Assembly: GCA_014058105.1 (NCBI GenBank)
Contig: JACGCM010000940.1
Span: 930,001 to 994,000 of the forward strand
DNA from: Kingdonia uniflora
Taxonomy: Eukaryota > Streptophyta > Magnoliopsida > Ranunculales > Circaeasteraceae
Reading direction: 5' to 3'
DNA length: 64,000 bases
The notes under the pieces are model-generated. The model worked only from the letters and a program-made list of their open reading frames with translations, had not been told where the DNA came from and made no database searches. Made by a program: the position numbers and the translations under genes. Positions 21,599 through 32,303 of this stretch are shown piece by piece. How positions within the stretch are numbered: the first letter of the stretch is position 1; each line of letters begins with the position of its first letter.

Positions 21599-22963
21599 AT
21601 GTTTGACCTAATTTTGGAGGACCTAATCATGTATGACCCATCACTCTCATCTTTGTCATCATCGTCCGGAAGTGAAGAGCTCTTCCGATGTTAAATTGAG
21701 ATAATGCACGAGTATAGCAAGATTATGATTGAGATGAGAGAAGCGGAAGAAAAATAGCAAGAGGCAACATCATCACGGAGGCGGGGCGGTAGTAAAATGG
21801 GAAGGATTGACAAGCAGAAAGGCCATGACTATAAATTGAGTGAGTTTAACTTTAATTAAAATTATTTTGGTGTTAACCCAGTATACGCCGGTATCTCATT
21901 TCGTCGTCGATTCCGTATGAGCAAAGGTGTGTATCAACGTATTCATGATTATGTTATTTCTGTGAACCCCTGTTTTATTCAAAAAAAAAATGTCGCTAAG
22001 ACGATGGGATTATCCTCGCACCAAAAGAGAGTGTGCGCACTCTGCATGTTATGTTACGGTACGAGCGCAGACGCCCAAGACAAATACGTTCGGATTGGGG
22101 AGTCTACGGGTAATTTGAGTTTGAAAGAATTTTGCAAAACAATTATAACACTATTCAAAGCTCAATACCTTAGATCTCCCGATGAAAACGATATATTACA
22201 CTTGTTAGAAGTGAACGGATCGTGAGGCTTCCCGGGGATGTTAAGTAGTTAAGATTGTATGCATTAGAAATAGAAGAATTATCCTACCAGGTGGGCAGGA
22301 CAATATACCGGGTATAAGAAAATTTCGACGGTAATTTTAGAAGTAATTGCATCGTAAGATCTTTGGATATGGCACACATTCTTTGGGGTGCCCGGTTCTA
22401 ACAACGACGTAAACGTCTTACATCAAGGGTAGCTTCTCAACTACTTGTCTAATAAAGTTGCACTGCCATGCAATTACAATATAGGCATAGTCCCGCACAC
22501 AATAGGGTATTATTTAGCGGATGGAGTTTATCTAAAATGGCAAACAATTGCTCAAACCATAAACATTCAGTTCAACGATGCTGAAAGATATTTTGCAAAG
22601 ATGCAAGAAGCATGCCAGAAAGACGTAAAGCGTGCATTTGGAGTATTACAAGCTAGGTTCCAAATATTGGCGTATGGTGCGCGATTTTGGAAGCCACGTA
22701 ATCTAGCAAATATTATGTATACATGTATAATCATGCACAACATGATCGTCGAAGATGAACGTCATATTTACATCCGACAAGTGGACATTGATCCCGAGTT
22801 TAGTGATTCCGTAAAGAATTGGAGGGACTTAAATCCAAGACACGCGATCAACACAATGGCACAGTATATCGAGAAGATTCAGGAAATTAGAAATGAAGGT
22901 GCTCATTTCCAATTACGGAATAAACTTGTCGCGCATTTGTGGAATAAAAAAGGGACGGAGTAA
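21599..22963 (+). pseudogene. PIF/Harbinger DDE transposase (H1)
   Basis: The start MFDLILEDLIM at 21,599 is shared with H4. Then come a Ser-rich patch and SKMGRIDKQKGHDYKLSEF, FRRRFRMSKGVYQRIHD, TMGLSSHQKRVCALCML, IGESTGNLSLKEFC and the DDE core. First Asp: GMLSS.DCMH; second: FGVPGSNNDVNVLH; Glu: DVKRAFGVLQARF, where the usual E of DVERAFG reads K. The C-terminus ends RNKLVAHLWNKKGTE. Normal length is about 400 aa and the extent fits. In-frame stops occur at 21,692 and around 22,225-22,440, with frameshifts, so it is dead. It would cut and reinsert elements with matching ends. Confidence 0.85.
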
Positions 22964-23168
22964 TGTATTTTATTTCAAAGTTTGTAGTTTTATGTTGAAG
23001 TTGAAATATATTTGGTTTCGAAGTTTGTAGTTTTATGTTGAACTTGTAATGTATTTTGAGAGACTTTTTTGAAGTTCGTTTTGCGGAATATTTAAAATAA
23101 ATAATAATTTTATTGAAATAATGAAATTGCGTAGAACTTAAGAACTACTATTAATGTTAAAGATTACA

Positions 23169-24670
23169 TCAATCTTCATTACTAGAAATGTCGTCATCAC
23201 TTGGACACTGTTCTTCAACTTCTTCAAATATTCTTTAATTTGCTTCTTCATCCAACGCCTTGTACCGGTAGTAGGTTACTTGGATCCGTTGTCATTACCT
23301 TAACCATATGCGCATCTTCGATGGCTTTAATTCTAGTTAGCTTCGTTTCACAACCCTTTTGAATCTCTGTCTCTCTAGCTAACTTTTGTTCCTCTTGTGC
23401 TATAGCTCTAGCTTCATTTTCCTCTTTCTTTTGCTCGTCTCTCTCATTCCATGCCTTCATCATATTTTTCGTTGTCTCTAACATTTTCTTTCCCTAAAAA
23501 CCTATACTTGACTTTGCCACTTCTTTTGTCTTGTATTTTTTTTTGTCGTCCGGTCGTTCTTCCCCAAAGCATATAGTGGTGCACCCAAGTCGATATAATC
23601 ATTCAGAATGACCACATTTGGAGTGCCGAAAGTAGGTATAGAGGGATCAGTGCCAAAAGTACCCGGGATATCATAAAAATTTGATTTTCTAGCGACGTTG
23701 CGAGCAGGGTGCCTGATATTCTTAATTTGTGACCATTTTGGGCAATGCTTCAAAACTTTGTAAACCTCCCCCAATGTAAATGATTTTTTTTAATAGTTTT
23801 TCGAATGTCTCGTATGCCATACATTCCTAGAAATCAAGTTTGAAATTCTAATGAGTACTAATTGTGGAACAAAATTAATATAATGAGAAAAAAAAACTAA
23901 ATTACTTACGACATTGCCCATTCCAATGCCGGTAAAATATTAGCTTTCGAGGTCTTGAATGATGCCTCTAAAAATCGAACATTCCTTATTGAGCCGCCCC
24001 TTATACGCGCAACTGACACCGTTGTATGGTCGCCACATCGATTGGTTATTGAATTTGTCACGCACCTTGAACCAAAATGTAGCAGCTTTTTGGTTGTTCG
24101 TCGTAGCGAGGTTTTGAAAGACTTCAGACCAAGCGCATGCGAGATTGACGAAGTCATCGGACGACAATTTTTAGAGTTTTTGTATCTTTCTTTGTCATCA
24201 TCAACTTCATCCTCAACCTCAACTACATCCTCAACTACAATAGGTGTTGGTGTCGTCCTTCTTTTAGGCTTCACATTTCTGCGCGTAATACTTATCGTGA
24301 GAACCTTAGAGATGACCGCAAAGATGATCGGTAATGTATTGATGTTTAAATCATTTAAACCCCATGTACCTCTCATCGGCGTGGTACTCGAACTTCCACC
24401 GGCGTGAGATGGAAAATATAGATTTCCCCGTTGAGAGTACGAGCCAGTATGATGATCAAATTGAGGGTAATAACCTTGGGTTTGAGATAGAAATTGATTG
24501 TCGTATAGTGGAAATAGTTGTCAAACATGGTGATCACCATATTGGGAAGGGTTAGGCATTTGTGACGAATCATATGCGCTAAATTGCATTGGAAATACAT
24601 TATCTTGTTGGTTCGTATTGGAGGATTGAGAGTGGTTTTGAGAATTAGATTGGGAGCTTAAAGATGACAT
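23169..24670 (-). pseudogene. Harbinger Myb/SANT-like accessory protein (H1)
   Basis: Starts at 24,670 with a Ser/Gln/Asn-rich leader (MSSLSSQSNSQNHSQSSNTN). A basic/acidic stretch VVEVEDEVDDDKERY follows, then a SANT-like helix region with SSDDFVNLACAWSEVFQN and ATFWFKVRDKFNN. The next exon holds YKVLKHCPKWSQI, and the C-terminal coiled-coil-rich part has KNMMKAWNERDEQKKEEN, ending in acidic QCPSDDDISSNED at 23,169. This is the usual partner of PIF/Harbinger transposases, of the kind often labelled NAM-associated or GST-T3-like in plant genomes. Stops (e.g. TGA after GDHHV) and frameshifts near 24,350 and 24,170 disable it. It is convergent with the transposase. Confidence 0.75.
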
Positions 24671-24756
24671 GGTGGTTTTGCTTGTAAGCTAAGGAGGGAG
24701 GATAATGCAGAAGAGTAAGGGAAGATAGTGTAGAAGATAAATGACATTTATAGATG

Positions 24757-25010
24757 AAAAAATATAGCCGTTGAGTTACTTGATGAACAAGTTTCCCAAA
24801 AAATATAGCCGTTACGCAAAAGACAAATTTTGACAAAAATATAGCCGTTGAGCTACTTGGTGAAGAAGTTTCCTCAAAAAATATAACCGTTACACAAAAT
24901 ACAAGTTTTGACAAAAATATAGCCGTTAAGCTACTTGGTAAAGACGTTTCCTCAAAAAATATAGTCGTTACACAAAATACAAGTTTTGACAAAAATATAG
25001 TAGTTACAGA
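24757..25010. repeat. tandem repeat, about 78-bp unit, three copies
   Basis: Units beginning ATAGCCGTTGAG (24,764, 24,841) and ATAGCCGTTAAG (24,919) repeat with spacing 77-78 bp. A decayed fourth start lies at about 24,997. The core, read on the minus strand (CTCAACGGCTAT), also repeats on the other side of the element at 21,340-21,475, so both gene promoters of H1 carry arrays of the same word in inverted orientation. Confidence 0.8.
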
Positions 25011-25179
25011 ATTTCCCTATGTTTAAATAAATTCCTTATATTTCTGAGCTCACAAAAAAACTAATAGAACTAATTTTTCATCCTTTGGGAAGGTGTTTGA
25101 GGAAATACTTAAACGAAAGAGAAGAAAAAAAAACTAAGTATAAACCAATACATTCTTAATAGAAAGCAAGAGAATGTGT

Positions 25180-25475
25180 TTGAGGAAATACCTTAAAAAA
25201 ACTAACCTAAACAAAACTAAGTGTGGAGAGGGAAAAAAACAAGGCAAAAGTTTTAAGCTCTTGCCGCGCAGTTCAGAACTGCGTAACAGGCATCCTCAAA
25301 CCAGATTAAGCCACATATCTCATTTTAAGGGACCAGATTAAGCCACATGTTTGAGATAGCTTACCACACAATTCTGAACTGCACGGGAAGAGCCTGGAAC
25401 TTATGCCTTTGGTTTTATTCTCCATACTTAGTTATTTTATTAATTTTTCTTTGAGGTATTTCCTCAAACACCTGA
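25180..25475. repeat. inverted repeat between Myb and PMD modules of H1
   Basis: Bases 25,180-25,290 and 25,370-25,475 are inverted copies (about 105-110 bp arms with mismatches), including TGAGGAAATACC versus GGTATTTCCTCA and both family palindromes. The left arm matches, in inverted form, the subterminal region at 21,220-21,300. The right arm is a direct-orientation copy of it. This is an internal duplicate of terminal sequence lying on the inner side of the PMD gene. Confidence 0.7.
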
Positions 25476-25744
25476 TATGCCCTCTATTGTTTGTGCATCT
25501 TTTCATACTTAGTTTTATTTTTCAAAGACTTCGATTAGGTATTTCATCAAGCACTTGAAAAAACCTAATATTTTATTCAGGCACTTGAAAAAATGTATTA
25601 TTTGAAGCAAGCACAAGTTTAAACATAATGCATAATCAATTCAAGATAAACTCGATAGTCTAAACAAAACATAACATAAAGGTAGATAGTCTAAACAAAA
25701 CATAATATAAACCCGATAGTCTGATAAAATATAATAAAACATAA

Positions 25745-28394
25745 CCTAAGTGGGACGACTTCTCTTCGTCTAGCGGTCGGGTCTGGTACGGGAGAGACTC
25801 TCGTCATAAGTACATTGCATATCCGGCTGTGTCTAGTAGCTGATGGATATCTCAGATAGTCTCTCCCCCGTGACTCAAATAATATCTTGTGACTTGCACA
25901 GTTGTTCTGCTAACTCCTCATTGCGTTGATACAATTCCCTTGTATCTTCATAAGCCGTATACCGCATTCCATGATTTTGAGTCCACAACTCATCCACACT
26001 ATACCTAGGTGGACATGGGTGTGGTACCTGCATGACAGGGATCGGTACATGCTTACGTCATCCACTGCTTCCTCTCATCTCTATGAACCATCCCAGATCC
26101 CCCATTTCCTCGTCGTATGCCTCAACACCATAGTTTTGCACCTGAGAAGACATGGCTAAACTCGAAGTAGGTGGCAGAGCAACATCGAGCCTCACTAGAT
26201 CATGCCCCGCCATCTAAATATTCCTGGCCCTCTTCACTGAACTACAACCGATCTTGGGATGTTGATGAACGGCTTGCCAAAATGTCATGTAATCCACGCC
26301 AGCAACGATGTAATTGTATCCATCATAGAAGTTTACCTTTCTCAGTCCCTGATAAAGCGCTCGATCGTACCGTGGAAATTTCATAATCTCTTGTGAGGGG
26401 TCATATGGAACACTATCAAACCCGGTGTTCTGACGCATATACCGGTCTCCTAAATACCAAAGTGTAACATTCTTGTATGGGACTGAAACTAATGGAATCC
26501 TTCTTTGACTAAGCTCTATGGAAAATCGTACCTCTGGACTGATTGATTATTTACTCCTCAACCATGGTTGCCAATCAATATTGGTTCTGTCTAAGGCTGT
26601 CAATGGGTAGGATTTAACTTGGTATTTGATCCAGTCTGATCCGTTAACAAAGGATCAGGATCGGAAAAAAATTGATCCTCCACGACCCGATCCGTTAGTG
26701 ATCATACCCTTTAGTTGGCGGATCGGGTTAGGATTCACCCTGACCCGATCCGTTAAGGGTATTTAAGACTTTAAGTAAAATGAAATTATGATTCATAGAT
26801 GATAGATTAGTAGTCACCAAACTAAGGCTCTTATCTCTCAACTCTCAATATCAATTCTCATAATGCCCCAACTTCATCCTATAATTATCAACTTGATTTT
26901 ATTTACAATCAGGTTACATGATTTTGAAGTCCTATAGATGCTCTGATGCTCCACATTTTAAAGTCCTATGGATGCTCATGCTCCACATTTTGAAGTCCTG
27001 TAAATTTGTTGCCATGTTTTAAGAGCTCATAGATTTTGGTTATGTACAAAATAAGTCTCTAACTCTATATTTTACATGGATATAATATATGCAAAATTGC
27101 AAATATAATACATCTTTTTGTTTATACTCATTCTCAACTTATATGTTGTTTGCCAAAAATCAAAGCTTAACGGATCGGATCGGGTCGGGTAAGGATCACT
27201 GAGATCCTTAAAGGATCGGATCAGGATCGCAAAATTAGTGATCCTTTAGGATCACAGATCGGGCCAGGATCGACCATGATCCTAGCCCAATCTGGTCTAT
27301 TGACAGCCCTAGTTCTGTCCTTCAATTCTATCATTTCTCTGATCACAGCAAATAAATGATGGATCTCAGCCCCTTAACTATCCCTTTCATCTCTCCACAT
27401 ACTCATACAAGGATAAACATGGTTGAAGTTGTTCACCTTGACCAGATACATTCCAACACGATAGTACTCGAAGAACCAAAATTCTAACAGAGTATAAAAG
27501 CCTATAATTAATCTCTTCCCCTTCCCACTCTTCAGGACTGAGACTTCATCTAGTCCCCGATACAAATGTGCCATGATCGGAGTACCTCAGTCGAACCCCG
27601 ACGCACCTAGTGGTGGTCTGTCAAAGCTGCAAGATAACCGGCCGGTAGAGATGTATTTGTATTCGAGAAGAAGATATTACCCATTATTCATGCAATAAAT
27701 ACCCGAGAATATACGAGGTCCATGTCTTGGTTGTTACTATTGGTTCAAGGATTCAAAGGGTTTATCCAAGTTTTCAAATAAGCTAGTGTGGTATTACTGT
27801 ACCTGATGTCGGCCTGAGTGATTCTGAGGAACAATGTATGTGCTTCGTCGAACTTCAAGTACTTATAGTCGTACGGGAGTTCGAAACCCCGCCCAAAACT
27901 TATGCCCATTAGCATTACGAAGTCCAACGGTGTAACCCTAAGTTCCCCGCAAGGGAAGTGAAAAGTATGGGTGAAAGGCCACCACCGTTCTACGAGAGCA
28001 TGGATTAAGCGGTTATCCAAGTTTCCTGCCTTAATCGTAAAAAATTCTTCAAAACCCATATTATCGACCAAGGTTTTCAACGTGGGGTATCTAGTAATCC
28101 ATTGGTACCACTTTAAGACCTTATCCAGTGATCCCCTACATATGATTTCATATCGATTATGCAAAAAATAACGCATTAACATATTAAATTCTCATTCGGG
28201 CATTTCGTCGAACATTTAACAAATAACGTTAATAACACATAAATTTTACTCAAAAAACTTACCGATAATTCTTTCGATCCAATAGAAATGTGGACCCAGT
28301 TGTCCAGGAGAATATCCACTCGGTGCAACTCCTCGAGGATTAGGGCGGGATCATTATCCAGCGTGAGGTGTAACGGCCACATATGCGTGACCAA
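25745..28394 (-). pseudogene. plant mobile domain (PMD) gene carried by H1
   Basis: Minus-strand coding begins near 28,394 (VTHMWPL, DPALILEELHRVDILLDNWV). The core exon 28,182-27,745 has KWYQWITRYPTL, DNRLIHALVERWWPFTHTF, FPCGELRVTPLDFVMLMGI and YLKFDEAHTLFL. The exon at 27,574-27,374 has LYRGLDEVS and FWFFEYYRVGMYLVKV. After a hAT-like insertion the frame resumes with DWQPWL, VTLWYLGDRYMRQNTGF and VNFYDGYNYIV, followed by a coiled-coil tail QRNEELAEQLCKSQD. This is the MAIN/MAIL1/PP7-long-form type domain (DUF1985-unrelated 'plant mobile domain'), of unknown biochemical role. Stops and the 720-bp insertion break it. Confidence 0.8.
26592..27311. mobile_element. hAT-like non-autonomous element
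   Basis: A 720-bp insertion has ends TAAGGCTGTCAAT and ATTGACAGCCCTA (inverted repeats with one mismatch) and an exact 8-bp target duplication GTTCTGTC (26,584-26,591 and 27,312-27,319). An 8-bp duplication and GGCTGTCAA ends are typical of hAT-type MITEs. It has no transposase. It interrupts a PMD exon; the coding frame continues on both sides. Confidence 0.9.
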
Positions 28395-28627
28395 TTTTTT
28401 ACTTTTTTTGTTTAACTACATCACTTTCATTTCTTCTAGTTTTAGGAATTGAATGACTAGGTCCCAACATTGTGGCCGTTAGAAGTTGTGTTTGGGAGAC
28501 GTGTGTTAGATGTTAGATTTGGGAAACTTATGTTAGAAGTTGGGGTTGGGTAAATATAAGTTTGGGGAATATGTAGAAGAGTATGAAACAAAGTAAGTAT
28601 TCGAAGGCATTTCATTCAGGGAGTACC

Positions 28628-28722
28628 CGCGCAGTTTAGAACTGCGTATGGGATTTGTACGCTCCAGATGGAGACACGTGGCCAGATCTTAGCTGTTGGT
28701 TGTCCCGCGCAGTTCAGAACTG
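28628..28722. repeat. right-end palindrome pair of H1
   Basis: Two copies of the GCGCAGTTCAGAACTGCGC-type palindrome (first with TTTA in the centre, second decayed on its right side) sit about 75 bp apart, within 210 bp of the right end of H1 and upstream of the PMD start. The same pair is seen at 43,826 and 43,903 in H4. Confidence 0.75.
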
Positions 28723-29430
28723 TATTGGATTTAATCTACCTTGATTTGGGTTTGAACTGCTGTGGGTGGATTTGGGGTAGATTTCGAATTGGGGTGGATT
28801 TTGGTTTTTCCACCCCTCAACTGTTGTATATACTCTTAGAGCACCTACAACATCTAGGTAGATTCTGACGTGGTGAGGTGGATTGAGAAATCCACCCTTA
28901 TTTTCTCAAATCTACCCCACAACAACTAGGTGGTGGAGCTGACGTGGCTTACCCAAACTTGTTGGATTCACTACTATAAATGGACCAACAGCCACGGTCT
29001 ATATTAGTTTTAACCACAGTGACAATGGGTGTGAGTAGTAGAATGCCTTTGGGTCTGCCTAGTCTTATACAAGTTCCAGCTATGCGTTGGCTATTCGACG
29101 TACGCAAGTCCGAGGAGCCGTAGATTATAGCGTTTCACTGACGATCGAATGCAGGTAGTTTGGCACCGGTATTTACGCGCGCGCAAGTCTAAAGAAAAGG
29201 GGGCTAGCCGTAAAAGGTAAAAACTCTCAGTTCGGACTGTAGTTTTAGGATAGGGTAAAATGATTCTTTTTCTGGTCATACAGGGTAGAGCTATTCTGTT
29301 AGAGCATCTCTAGCAGCGAGTGTGGGTTCTGACACCCTGGCCCACCAAACCCATAACTCACACTCTTCTCCTCCCAGTAGCCAATATGACTTTGCCAACG
29401 TGGTTTTTTTTTTACTTTAGAGGAAATTAA

Positions 29431-29484
29431 AACACCGCGCAGTGTTCCTTTCACCCCGCGGTAAAAAGAATACTGCGCGGGGTT
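29431..29484. repeat. H3 left hairpin
   Basis: Inverted arms of about 20 bp (AACACCGCGCAGTGTTC and its counterpart GAATACTGCGCGGGGTT) around a short CCGCGG-containing centre, 130 bp inside the left end and upstream of the PMD gene. Confidence 0.75.
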
Positions 29485-29605
29485 CTAAACACCGCCGTAA
29501 TTTATGTATACTCAAATGTTACTTCGACTATTATCAAAAAAATTACATCTACCTCTCTCTAAAAAATACCTTGGTAAAAAAAACTTCAATTCCAAAAAAA
29601 TCAAA

Positions 29606-31786
29606 ATGCAAATGCTAGAGGGAGAGCCACACCCCAGTACTCTGCCTGAGTTTAGAAGAAGAAGAGATCCTGAGCGTTCTGTAACTCACTCGAGGTCTGG
29701 AAGGAAGAAAAAGCGGGTGAAATTTGAAGATGTTCAACCCCAAGATATACCAAACCCAACTGACGATAACTTCTCGCGGAGATATATTACCCAACTCCCA
29801 GACGGAGTCAGTCATATCTATTACACGGGAAAGGAACTCACGGTAAGTTTTAGTGTAATTGTAAAATTGTTTTTCCTATATATCAAGTGTTTGACAAAAT
29901 ACCTCAATGAATAGAATCGGGATTCAATGCGTGTGCACGGCACATTCACTACGGTGTTCAAAGTGTGGAAGGATATTACCACACTTCCAGCTGTAAGGGA
30001 CGCCGTGGTGAATATTTTTGGGCAGTTTATGGATATACGCTTGGGTAATTCGGATAATCGGCTAATTCAGGCGCTTACAGAACGTTGGTGGCCGACCACA
30101 CACACGTATCTGATCCCTTGTGCATAGATAGGGGTCAATCCCCTCGATTTTACTATGCTGACATCATTGTCCATCGACCGATATCCGACACAGGTGTCAT
30201 ATGATGACGCATGGTCTATTTTTATCTAATACGAGGCAATTGCTCCCTAACATTGATTCCAGCCATATAAAGAGTGGGAACGTTAGCATTGCACATTTGA
30301 AGACGTACTTGACCGTCGAAATCCATCGGGAGGATGATATTACTATCGCTCGTACTTTTATCCTCTTCATGATGGGGCATTTGTGGTTTCAAATAGCCAA
30401 CGACACCGTCCCGCTTGGATATCTCGCGGCCGTGAATGATTTGGACTTGGCTGCCCAATATGCCTGGGGTTATGTTATTCTTACTTCCCTGTACCATGGT
30501 TTGGATACCGCAGTCACGACCGGGGGTGCTATCACTGGATTTGTGCAACTTCTTCTGGTACGTTAACACGTTTTCCATTTACAAATCAAATATCTTCCAA
30601 TAAACGTCTTAAATATAAATTTTAATTAATTTTTCTGTTATTCCAAATTGCAGTATTGGTTCTACGAGTATTGTGGGGTTGGTCACCCTATAGTCAAGGA
30701 AGAGATAAAGTACGCGACCTATCCATACCTCAGAGCATGGGAGAGGGGGAACAGGAAGAAAACAAATGACCAGGCGGCCAATTTGTTTATTATAGGCAGA
30801 TACCATATTGATCACCGCACTGTTAAGACGATCACATGGGAACCTTGGTTCGATTCTGCAGTGTCTGAGACAGAGGACGTACTGAATACAAATCTTCTAT
30901 CCCATTAAAGGATACCACTTCAAGTACCAAATGGAAATTGCGAATATTACTTGGGGGATAGATGCTGGAGGCAGGTGACTGGCGAGGTGCGTATTCCTTT
31001 GGATCCTTCACTTAGCATGTCGCCACATATTAGTCCAGCGACTTTACATGAGATGAGACAGGCCGAGTTTATTGACTGTGAGCAGTTTGTGGTAGGGGAG
31101 GCACGAAAGACTTACGCCTCATACTGGGCTAAACAAATTTGGAGGTAGGCCACATGTTGACAGATTCCCAGAGGATGGGGAATCTAGATCTGTCGGATCG
31201 AGTGCACTCAGAGCTGGTATTACACCCGTGGTGGTTACGTCAGCGTCGGTTCATAGCTTGTCCCAGGACTTCAGTTTGCCTGGCAAGGCAGAGGGGTCAG
31301 ACCTGGGGTGGCACATGGAGTGAACAGGGCGGCGTGAAAACCTCCCCATAGCCCGCTTGAGGGACCTGCCACCCATGTCTTCATCCTATGGCACAAAGGA
31401 GTTGCGGCACCTGACCCATGGTATGCGGCGACTCATCCATGCAGAGTCTCTGTGGGACGCACAAAGGATCCAGAAGGTGGAGGAAGAGCTTGCTATTGCC
31501 CACAGGAAAATTGACAGTATAGATCATCAGCTATATGCCCATGTAAGTAATTTATTTATATATTTATTACGGTGTTTTTTCTTAATGTCATATTTATTTT
31601 GTCAAAATATTTCTAAAGTTTCTTTGTCCCGTTCAAGACCTACAGCTGAGGAAGGGGCGTGACGTACGGGTGGTGCCGCTACCACCTGGAGAAGGCGCGA
31701 GGACGAGGCAGCGAGGATCTGGTCTGCGAACCAGGGGAGGCAGTACTAGCTGCAAGGGGCGGGGTACTGGAGATGATTTTGAGTAG
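29606..31786 (+). pseudogene. plant mobile domain (PMD) gene carried by H3
   Basis: Exon 1 (29,606-29,842) starts MQMLEGEPHP, has a basic patch RSGRKKKRVKFED and ends at a clean donor CG|GTAAGT. Exon 2 starts at 29,915 and carries VFKVWKDITTLPAV, DNRLIQALTERWWPTTHTY, GVNPLDFTMLTSL, FMMGHLWFQIAND and AAQYAWGYVILTSLYHGLD. Its donor is at 30,557 and the next exon starts 30,653 with WFYEYCGVGHPIV, then EYYLGDRCWRQVTGE. The last exons have a coiled-coil-like stretch RIQKVEEELAIAHRKID and a basic Gly/Arg tail. In-frame TAG occurs after LIPCA (where the PMD core has CGE), TAA after SIFI and after LLSH, plus frameshifts. It is the outermost gene of the element. Confidence 0.8.
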
Positions 31787-32115
31787 ATATGGTATTTTTT
31801 ATGTTTTTTTAGACGACGTAGAAGCTGTGTTTTGATTATGTAGATGATTTTTAGTAAACGATATATTTTTAGATGATATTTTGGATGTTTGTAATGTTCA
31901 TTAGCCATTATTATCTAATGTTGAAATTGACTGAAGATTTTGTTTAAATTGACTATTTGTATGTTCGATTAAATTTGCACTGATGTGTTTTATATTTCTA
32001 CAGACTATTTGGTGATGTTTTTAAGTTTTTGGTAGAGTTTCTTCAATGTCTAATCGAACTGAATATTTGTCTGCTCGAACTAACAATTTTGCACAATTTT
32101 GGAATACAAACAATG

Positions 32116-32182
32116 ATTTGGCGGTGAAATGAACACCGCGCGGTAAAAGGAATACCGCGCGGTGTTCATTTCACTGCCAAAT
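32116..32182. repeat. H3 internal hairpin between PMD and transposase
   Basis: Arms of about 30 bp (ATTTGGCGGTGAAATGAAC continuing into ACCGCGCGGTA, and its inverted partner) around a 7-bp centre, with one or two mismatches. It resembles the two terminal hairpins, yet lies 330 bp after the PMD stop and 120 bp before the transposase start. Confidence 0.85.
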
Positions 32183-32303
32183 CTAAAGTAAAAGACCCAC
32201 GACCTCTCCCCCTTTTACATTTCTCCCATTTTTACGCCTCTCTTCCATTGGAAACACATCTACCTTCTGATATTACACCCTTCTCTCAACTCTACAGCCT
32301 CAA

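Larger units (their letters stand above)
20965..28835 (+). mobile_element. Harbinger element H1 with transposase, Myb-like and PMD genes
   Basis: The unit contains a PIF/Harbinger transposase (+), a Myb/SANT-like accessory gene (-) and a PMD gene (-). Its right end ..GTTGTATATACTC abuts TTA at 28,836-28,838; the reverse complement resembles the left end GAGCACCTACAAC of the next element. The left terminus is eroded. Copies of the palindrome family GCGCAGTTCAGAACTGCGC lie at 21,157-21,174, 25,266-25,283, 28,628-28,646 and about 28,706-28,722. A 720-bp hAT-like element is inserted in the PMD gene. The neighbouring deletion derivative H4 joins the same two ends, supporting that transposase and PMD belong to one mobile unit. 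Confidence 0.7.

Noticed and set aside
24757..25010. Regular repeats resembling a CRISPR array
   Set aside because: Only three long units that are similar over the whole period, with no constant repeat plus unique spacers, in a plant nuclear transposon.
28439..28600. Tandem TTAGAAGTTG/GGGTTGGG words as telomere-like repeat
   Set aside because: Irregular and not TTTAGGG; part of the H1 right end, also present in H4.
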